Assembly (NCBI GenBank): GCA_021777635.1 | Contig: JAJYDI010000032.1 | Coordinates: forward strand, 1-14,821 | DNA: 14,821 nucleotides | From: Pseudomonadota bacterium | GTDB lineage: Bacteria; Pseudomonadota; Gammaproteobacteria; Xanthomonadales; Rhodanobacteraceae | Reading direction: 5' to 3' | Shown: one piece after another, positions 10,911 through 14,821 of the stretch | Layout of the letters: each line of letters begins with the position of its first letter | Numbering within the stretch: the stretch's first letter is position 1 | Notes under the pieces: model-generated | Databases searched by the model: none | Seen by the model: only the letters and a program-made list of their open reading frames with translations | What the model was told of the DNA's origin: nothing | Position numbers and translations under genes: made by a program

Positions 10911-11105
10911 CCTCAGCAACGCGAAGCATCTGGCTTCGGCTGCGCCAGCGGTACCCCGCCCGGTTCCGCTCGGCTGCGGTAGTCATCTTCATAGCGAAGC
11001 CTCCGCTCGCCTGCGGCACCTGTCTTCTGTTGTCACCCTGAGCCCAGCGAAGGGTCTGATTGCGGGTGCGGCTGCGGCACACCGTCTGGTTCCGCTCGGC
11101 TGCCG
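10911..11105 (+). repeat. Imperfect direct repeat, 126-base period, two copies
   Basis: Copy 1 (10911-10979) and copy 2 (11037-11105) align without gaps at an offset of exactly 126 bases, with 52 of 69 positions identical by hand count. Both start CCT[C/G]AGC, contain GCGAAG, and end in an identical 16-mer GGTTCCGCTCGGCTGC (10962-10977 and 11088-11103). The 57 bases between them show little similarity to the flank of copy 1. This looks like an old duplication of a dispersed non-coding repeat unit. Confidence 0.7.
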
Positions 11106-11112
11106 CCGAACG

Positions 11113-11139
11113 GGTTACTTTCCTTGCGGGAAAGTAACC
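11113..11139. repeat. Perfect 11-base-pair palindromic hairpin
   Basis: GGTTACTTTCC (11113-11123), loop TTGCG, GGAAAGTAACC (11129-11139). It is less GC-rich than everything around it. No T-run follows on either strand, so it is not an intrinsic terminator; it looks like a REP-like extragenic palindrome. Confidence 0.75.
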
Positions 11140-11197
11140 AAAGCCATGTGCGCTTCGACAACTCATGGAATGAGGCATCCCTGCAGCGGCGTCCCCG

Positions 11198-11254
11198 GCC
11201 CGACCCTCCTTGGTCGGGCGTTCGCCGCCCCGCGATCTGCCCCCGGCAGATCGC
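11198..11254. repeat. Two adjacent perfect hairpins, unit 1 of a hairpin repeat
   Basis: Hairpin a: GCCCGACC (11198-11205), loop CTCCTT, GGTCGGGC (11212-11219), followed by GTTCGC. Hairpin b: GCGATCTGCC (11232-11241), loop CCC, GGCAGATCGC (11245-11254), ten perfect pairs. Hairpin a shares stem, loop length and the trailing GTTC with the hairpin at 11392, 194 bases downstream. Confidence 0.7.
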
Positions 11255-11391
11255 AAGCGTGGCGTCTCACCCCTGGGCTCGAACATGCGCGCCTTGCTCT
11301 CGCACCCGTCTGCGCTGCTCGGCGTCGCCCACGGGCGCGGAAGATCTAGAGCGGGGTGTTGCAACCATCCATCCCTCGGCCGATATCTCCG

Positions 11392-11449
11392 GCCCGGCCT
11401 TCCATGGCCGGGCGTTCACGGGCTGGCGCCCGTTCACCCCTCGCGAGGG
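11392..11449. repeat. Hairpin-GTTCAC-hairpin-GTTCAC-palindrome array, unit 2
   Basis: In strict order: GCCCGGCC (11392-11399), loop TTCCAT, GGCCGGGC (11406-11413); GTTCAC (11414-11419); GGGC-TGGC-GCCC (11420-11431); GTTCAC (11432-11437); then the 12-base palindrome CCCTCGCGAGGG (11438-11449). On the minus strand each of the first two hairpins is preceded by GTGAAC, much as REP elements carry a fixed short head before a hairpin. Confidence 0.7.
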
Positions 11450-11669
11450 TAGGATGCCCTGAGTCAAGAAAGGGACCCGCTCGGCGGCAGCCGAGCGGAA
11501 CCAGGCGGCGCGCCTAAGCCTGCTCGGCGCAAACGAGTATGGGGGCGTTTCGACGAAAGCCTGCGCACAGCGCGCTCGGCGCGCCAGAGCAGCAGTGCAG
11601 CGGGGCAGGGGGCGACCGCGCGCGCGGTAAAGTGGCAGCGCGGTCATCCTGCGGCCGCGAGGACGGCGC

Positions 11670-13508
11670 GTGAACCAACACCTGTTCCTGCAGTCGGCGG
11701 TGGTGTTCCTGTTGGCCACGGTGCTGATGGTGCCGCTGGCGCGCCGCTTCCAGCTCGGCGCAGTGCTCGGCTATCTCGCCGGCGGGGTTCTGATCGGACC
11801 CTCGCTGCTGGGTCTGGTGCCCAACGACGCGCGCGTGGCACAGCTGTCCGAGCTGGGCGTGGTGCTGTTGCTGTTCGTGATCGGACTGGAACTGTCGCCG
11901 CAGCGGCTGTGGGTGATGCGCCGCGCCGTGTTCGGCGTCGGATGGGCGCAGGTGACGACGGCGGCCCTGGCGATCGGTGCGCTGGCGCGGTTTGGGTTCG
12001 GCCTCGGCACCGCCGCGGCGGTCGTGGTCGGACTGGGTCTGGCGCTGTCATCGACCGCGTTCGGCCTGCAGGTGCTGGCCGAGCGCAAGGAGCTCGGCAG
12101 CGCGCACGGCCGCCTCGGCTTCGCCGTCCTGCTGTTCCAGGACCTGGCCGCGATCCCGCTGATCGCCGCGGTGCCGCTGCTGGCCGGCGCCGCGGCCAGC
12201 CATACCGCGCTGCCGAACCTGCCGGCGCTGACGCGCACGGTCGCGGTGATCGTCGCGGTGATCGTCGGCGGCCGCCTGCTGCTGCGGCCGCTGTTTCGCG
12301 CCGTCGCCGCCACCCGCGTCGCCGAGGTGTTCACCGCGACCGCGCTGCTGGTGGTGATCGGCACGGCGTGGCTGATGGAGCTGGCCGGCATCTCGATGGC
12401 GCTGGGCGCGTTCCTGGCCGGTGTGCTGCTGGCCGATTCCGAATACCGCCACGAGCTCGAGGCGCAGATCGAGCCGTTCAAGGGCCTGCTGCTGGGGCTG
12501 TTCTTCATCAGCGTCGGCATGTCGGCCAACCTCGGGCTGCTGTTGCGCGAGCCGCTGGTCGTGGTCGGCCTCGTCGCGCTGCTGCTGGCGGTGAAGAGCG
12601 CCTTGCTGTGGCCGCTGGCGCGCCTGGTCGGACGCATCGACGCGATCGCCGCGCTGCGCCTGACCGCGCTGCTGGCCGGTGGCGGCGAGTTCGCCTTCGT
12701 GGTGTTCAAGATCGCCGGCGACCGTCATCTGCTCGACCGCTCGCAGCAGTCGCTGCTGGTGCTGGTCATCACGCTGTCGATGGCGCTGACGCCGCTGCTG
12801 GTGGGCGCGGCGGGATGGCTGGCGCGACGGCTGGATCGCGCGCCGGCGCGTCCGTTCGACACCATCGAAACCGACGCGCCGCGGGTGATCATCGCCGGTT
12901 TCGGCCGCGTCGGCCAGATCGTGGCACGCGTGCTGCGCGCGCACCGCATTCCGTTCGTGGCGCTGGAGCACTCGATCGAGCAGGTGGAATCCTCGCGCCG
13001 CTTCGGCACGCAGATTTTTTTCGGCGACCCCTCACGCCCCGAGCTGCTGCGCGCGGCGCAGGCCGACCGCGCCGAGATCTTCGTGCTCGCCACCGACGAC
13101 CCCGAGACCAACATCCGCACCGCGCGCATCGTGCGCCGGCTGTTTCCGCATCTGCGCATCGTCGCCCGCGCGCGCAACCGCCAGCACGCCTACCGGCTGA
13201 TGGATCTCAACGTGCCGATGGTGGTGCGCGAGACCTTCCATTCCAGCCTCGAGATGACCCGCGACGTGCTGCGCGCCCTGGGCCTGGACGCCGCCACCGT
13301 CGACGCCCACATCGCGCGCTTCCGCGAGCACGACGAGGCGATGCTGCGCGCGCAGTACCTGGTCTACGACGACGAGGCGGCGCTGATCCAGAATGCGCGC
13401 GAGGCGCTGCAGGAGCTGGAGTCGCTGTTCGCGGCGGACGCCGGCGAGAGCGAGACCGAGGCGGCGGTCACTCCGGAGGTGTCGCCGGACGGCGCAAGGT
13501 CTGGTTGA
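11670..13508 (+). CDS. KefB/KefC-like monovalent cation:proton antiporter-2 with RCK_N domain
   Basis: 612 residues, close to E. coli KefB/KefC (601/620). Exchanges K+ (or Na+) for protons across the inner membrane. Starts at GTG 11670 with GAGGA six bases upstream. Residues 6-385 are hydrophobic with roughly a dozen helices; the exchanger core shows SSTAFGLQVLAER and LLFQDLAAIP with the conserved Gln157-Asp158. A short linker leads to an RCK_N/TrkA-N domain: nucleotide loop IIAGFGRVGQ at 407-416, FFGDPSR (450-456, usually GDATR in Kef proteins), ATDDPETN (474-481) and RIVARARNRQHAYRL (496-510), which matches the Kef signature near the glutathione-binding region. No kefF/kefG ancillary quinone-reductase gene lies beside it, so glutathione gating is unproven. 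Its last 41 bases overlap the convergent ankyrin gene. Confidence 0.9.
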   Translation: MNQHLFLQSAVVFLLATVLMVPLARRFQLGAVLGYLAGGVLIGPSLLGLVPNDARVAQLSELGVVLLLFVIGLELSPQRLWVMRRAVFGVGWAQVTTAALAIGALARFGFGLGTAAAVVVGLGLALSSTAFGLQVLAERKELGSAHGRLGFAVLLFQDLAAIPLIAAVPLLAGAAASHTALPNLPALTRTVAVIVAVIVGGRLLLRPLFRAVAATRVAEVFTATALLVVIGTAWLMELAGISMALGAFLAGVLLADSEYRHELEAQIEPFKGLLLGLFFISVGMSANLGLLLREPLVVVGLVALLLAVKSALLWPLARLVGRIDAIAALRLTALLAGGGEFAFVVFKIAGDRHLLDRSQQSLLVLVITLSMALTPLLVGAAGWLARRLDRAPARPFDTIETDAPRVIIAGFGRVGQIVARVLRAHRIPFVALEHSIEQVESSRRFGTQIFFGDPSRPELLRAAQADRAEIFVLATDDPETNIRTARIVRRLFPHLRIVARARNRQHAYRLMDLNVPMVVRETFHSSLEMTRDVLRALGLDAATVDAHIARFREHDEAMLRAQYLVYDDEAALIQNAREALQELESLFAADAGESETEAAVTPEVSPDGARSG

Positions 13509-14821
13509 CCGTCGGCAGCACCCGCGTGGACAGTTCCAGCGCGAGGTCGCTGTAACCGAGCAGGTGGGCAACGTCGGCCGGGCTGCGGCCGAAGCCATCG
13601 AGCACGTCACGCGGAGCGCCGCGCAGCAGCAGCGTGCGCGCCGGACCCAGCAGCGCGTGCATTGCGCAGGCGTGCAGCGCGCTGACGCCGCGGCGATCGG
13701 CGGCCGCCGCGGCAGCACCCGCATCCAGCAGCAGGGGCAACAGGGCGCCGAGGTGGGTTGCATCGCATTGGGCGCCCGGGCGCATGTGCGCGCCGACCAG
13801 CAGCAGCAGCGGCGTCAGTCCGCCGCTTTCGCCGGCGTCGGCATCGGCGCCGCGCTTGAGCAGGGCGTCGAGGACCCGGCGCGCGCGCAGGCTGTCGCGG
13901 GTGCCGAAGGCAAAGCGCGCGGCGGCGTGCAGCGCGGTCTGGCCCTGGGCATCGCGGGCCTGCGCATCGGCGCCGGCGGCCAGCAGGCGTTCGACCATTT
14001 CCGGAAATCCCAGGGCCGCGGCCAGCATCAGCGCGGTTGCCGCGCCGGGCAGGCGTTGGTCGACGGCAGCGCCGCGCGCCAGCAGCAGTTCCACCAGTGT
14101 CTCGCGGCGCGCGCTGACCGCAGCGGCCAGGCAGCTGGCGCCGCCGTGCGCTGCCAGGGCGGGGTCGGCACCGGCCGCCAGCAGGTGTTCGGCGATCGCA
14201 CGCTGGCCGGCACCGCAGGCGCGCAGCAGCGCGCTCGCGCCCTGCGCATCACGGCTGTCCACGGCAAAGCCGAGTTCCAGCAGGCGCTGCACGGTATCGA
14301 GATCGCCGCAGGCCGCGGCCGCCGGCAGATCCGCGGCTCGCAGCGGTCGTCGTGGCAGTGCCCAGCCGTTCCAGCGCAGCCAGCGCGTCAGGGCCGGATC
14401 GCCCAGCGCCAGCGCCAGCCCCAACGGGGTTTCGCCGTTGCCGGCGGCGGATTCGGGGTCGGCGCCAGCGGCGATCAGCGCGCACACCAGCGGCAATGCG
14501 GCGCTGGCGGGTCGTCCCAGCGCGGCGTGCAGTGGCGTGCGGCCGGCGGGATCACGCGCATTCGGATCGCAGCCGCAGGCCAGCAGGGCCTGCAGTGTCC
14601 GCAGCTGGCCCGTGGCGGCCGCCAGTTGCAGCGGCGTGTGGCCGCCCGGATCGGCGCCGAAGGGGTCGGCGCCGCGTTCCAGCAGGGCCGGCGCGAGCGC
14701 GGCACCCTGCGGCGCGCCGTCCAGATGGGCCAGCGCGCAGGCCAGGCGACCGGCGCCGGCCGGCGTCGCGCCGGCGGCGAGCAGATCCTCGATTGCCTCG
14801 GCACTGTCGGGCAGGCGCTCG
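13468..14821 (-). CDS. Ankyrin-repeat protein, 5' end outside the window
   Basis: 450 residues plus stop are visible and the frame is open to the window edge, so the TTG at 14496 is not the start. Ankyrin repeats of about 33 residues run throughout, with hallmark units such as GHTPLQLAAATGQ, GRTPLHAALGRP, GETPLGLALALGD and GQTALHAAARFAFG, each followed by LL..GADP/A. At least ten units can be recognised, some degenerate. The sequence LRWNGWALPRRPLRAADLPAAAACGDLDTVQRLL in the middle marks a non-repeat insertion between repeats. It ends in a short non-repeat tail (LSTRVLPTVNQTLRRPATPPE). No signal peptide or membrane helix is visible in this part. The role is protein-protein binding; the partner is unknown. 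It converges on the antiporter gene with 41 bases of overlap, a tail-to-tail arrangement. Confidence 0.88.
   Translation of the reverse strand, partial: ERLPDSAEAIEDLLAAGATPAGAGRLACALAHLDGAPQGAALAPALLERGADPFGADPGGHTPLQLAAATGQLRTLQALLACGCDPNARDPAGRTPLHAALGRPASAALPLVCALIAAGADPESAAGNGETPLGLALALGDPALTRWLRWNGWALPRRPLRAADLPAAAACGDLDTVQRLLELGFAVDSRDAQGASALLRACGAGQRAIAEHLLAAGADPALAAHGGASCLAAAVSARRETLVELLLARGAAVDQRLPGAATALMLAAALGFPEMVERLLAAGADAQARDAQGQTALHAAARFAFGTRDSLRARRVLDALLKRGADADAGESGGLTPLLLLVGAHMRPGAQCDATHLGALLPLLLDAGAAAAAADRRGVSALHACAMHALLGPARTLLLRGAPRDVLDGFGRSPADVAHLLGYSDLALELSTRVLPTVNQTLRRPATPPE

Larger units (their letters stand above)
11086..11504. repeat. Inverted repeat pair of about 37 bases bounding a 419-base segment
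   Basis: The left arm 11086-11122 and right arm 11468-11504 are reverse complements, with 34 of 37 matches and the outer 24 bases (11086-11109, 11481-11504) identical. Each arm can itself fold: right arm CCGCTCGGC-GGCA-GCCGAGCGG (11477-11498), nine perfect pairs; left arm the same stem with one C/A mismatch. No coding gene lies between the arms and I see no matching short target duplication outside them. Confidence 0.75.
10818..11669. other. 852-base non-coding, repeat- and hairpin-rich intergenic region
   Basis: No open frame here has a credible start, codon usage or family match; the frames that exist are repeat-encoded and arginine/proline-rich. Instead there are about nine perfect or near-perfect inverted repeats, a 126-base-period tandem repeat and a 37-base inverted repeat bounding about 420 bases. 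From memory, repeats with GGTTACTTTCC/GGAAAGTAACC stems and CCTGAGC...GCGAAGG motifs occur in many copies between genes in Xanthomonadales genomes and are often mistranslated as hypothetical proteins. That identification is inference and needs a genome-wide search. A poor -10-like TAAAGT (11628-11633) lies just upstream of the antiporter gene. Confidence 0.8.

Noticed and set aside
10818..11669. Insertion sequence or CRISPR array
   Set aside because: No transposase remnant and no regularly spaced identical repeats with unique spacers; the repeats are few, imperfect and palindromic.
14475..14804. 109-codon minus-strand open frame near the right edge
   Set aside because: It is out of frame with the ankyrin repeats, which read continuously through the same bases to the window edge.

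Overview
This is a high-GC chromosomal window with dense coding and strong third-position G/C. The proteins look most like those of Gammaproteobacteria of the Xanthomonadales (Lysobacterales) group: an RsmG-ParA-ParB block, a MaeB-type malic enzyme with a phosphotransacetylase-like tail, a magnesium-type HemB, a KefB/KefC-like antiporter and a long ankyrin-repeat protein. The lineage is inferred from protein character and remembered gene neighbourhoods, not from a search.

Layout, left to right. A 5'-truncated maeB (+) runs to 2113 and converges on a four-gene minus-strand unit that reads rsmG, parA, parB, family 2 glycosyltransferase. Its genes overlap by 4 bases or sit 8 bases apart, so they are very likely co-transcribed. 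Upstream of rsmG are a strong hairpin (5278-5302) and a small membrane-anchored SPFH/band-7 protein (5326-5790, minus). A 319-base AT-richer gap follows, then a 620-codon TPR protein ending in a 2-oxoglutarate/iron oxygenase-like domain (6110-7972, minus). Divergent from it is a secreted S10 serine carboxypeptidase (8147-9715, +), then hemB (9822-10817, +). An 852-base non-coding stretch (10818-11669) is packed with hairpins, a 126-base-period tandem repeat and a long inverted repeat. A KefC-like antiporter (11670-13508, +) follows and overlaps tail-to-tail with an ankyrin-repeat gene that runs off the right edge.

How the genes work together: the minus-strand unit combines 16S rRNA methylation (RsmG) with chromosome segregation (ParA/ParB) and a cell-envelope-type glycosyltransferase. 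The other genes are separate functions: central carbon (MaeB), heme synthesis (HemB), cation/proton exchange (Kef-like) and extracytoplasmic peptide hydrolysis (S10). I see no integrase, transposase, CRISPR array, tRNA or rRNA. I do not see a convincing new multi-gene system. The least explained material is the repeat-rich gap at 10818-11669, followed by the TPR-oxygenase fusion protein and the coil-less SPFH protein.
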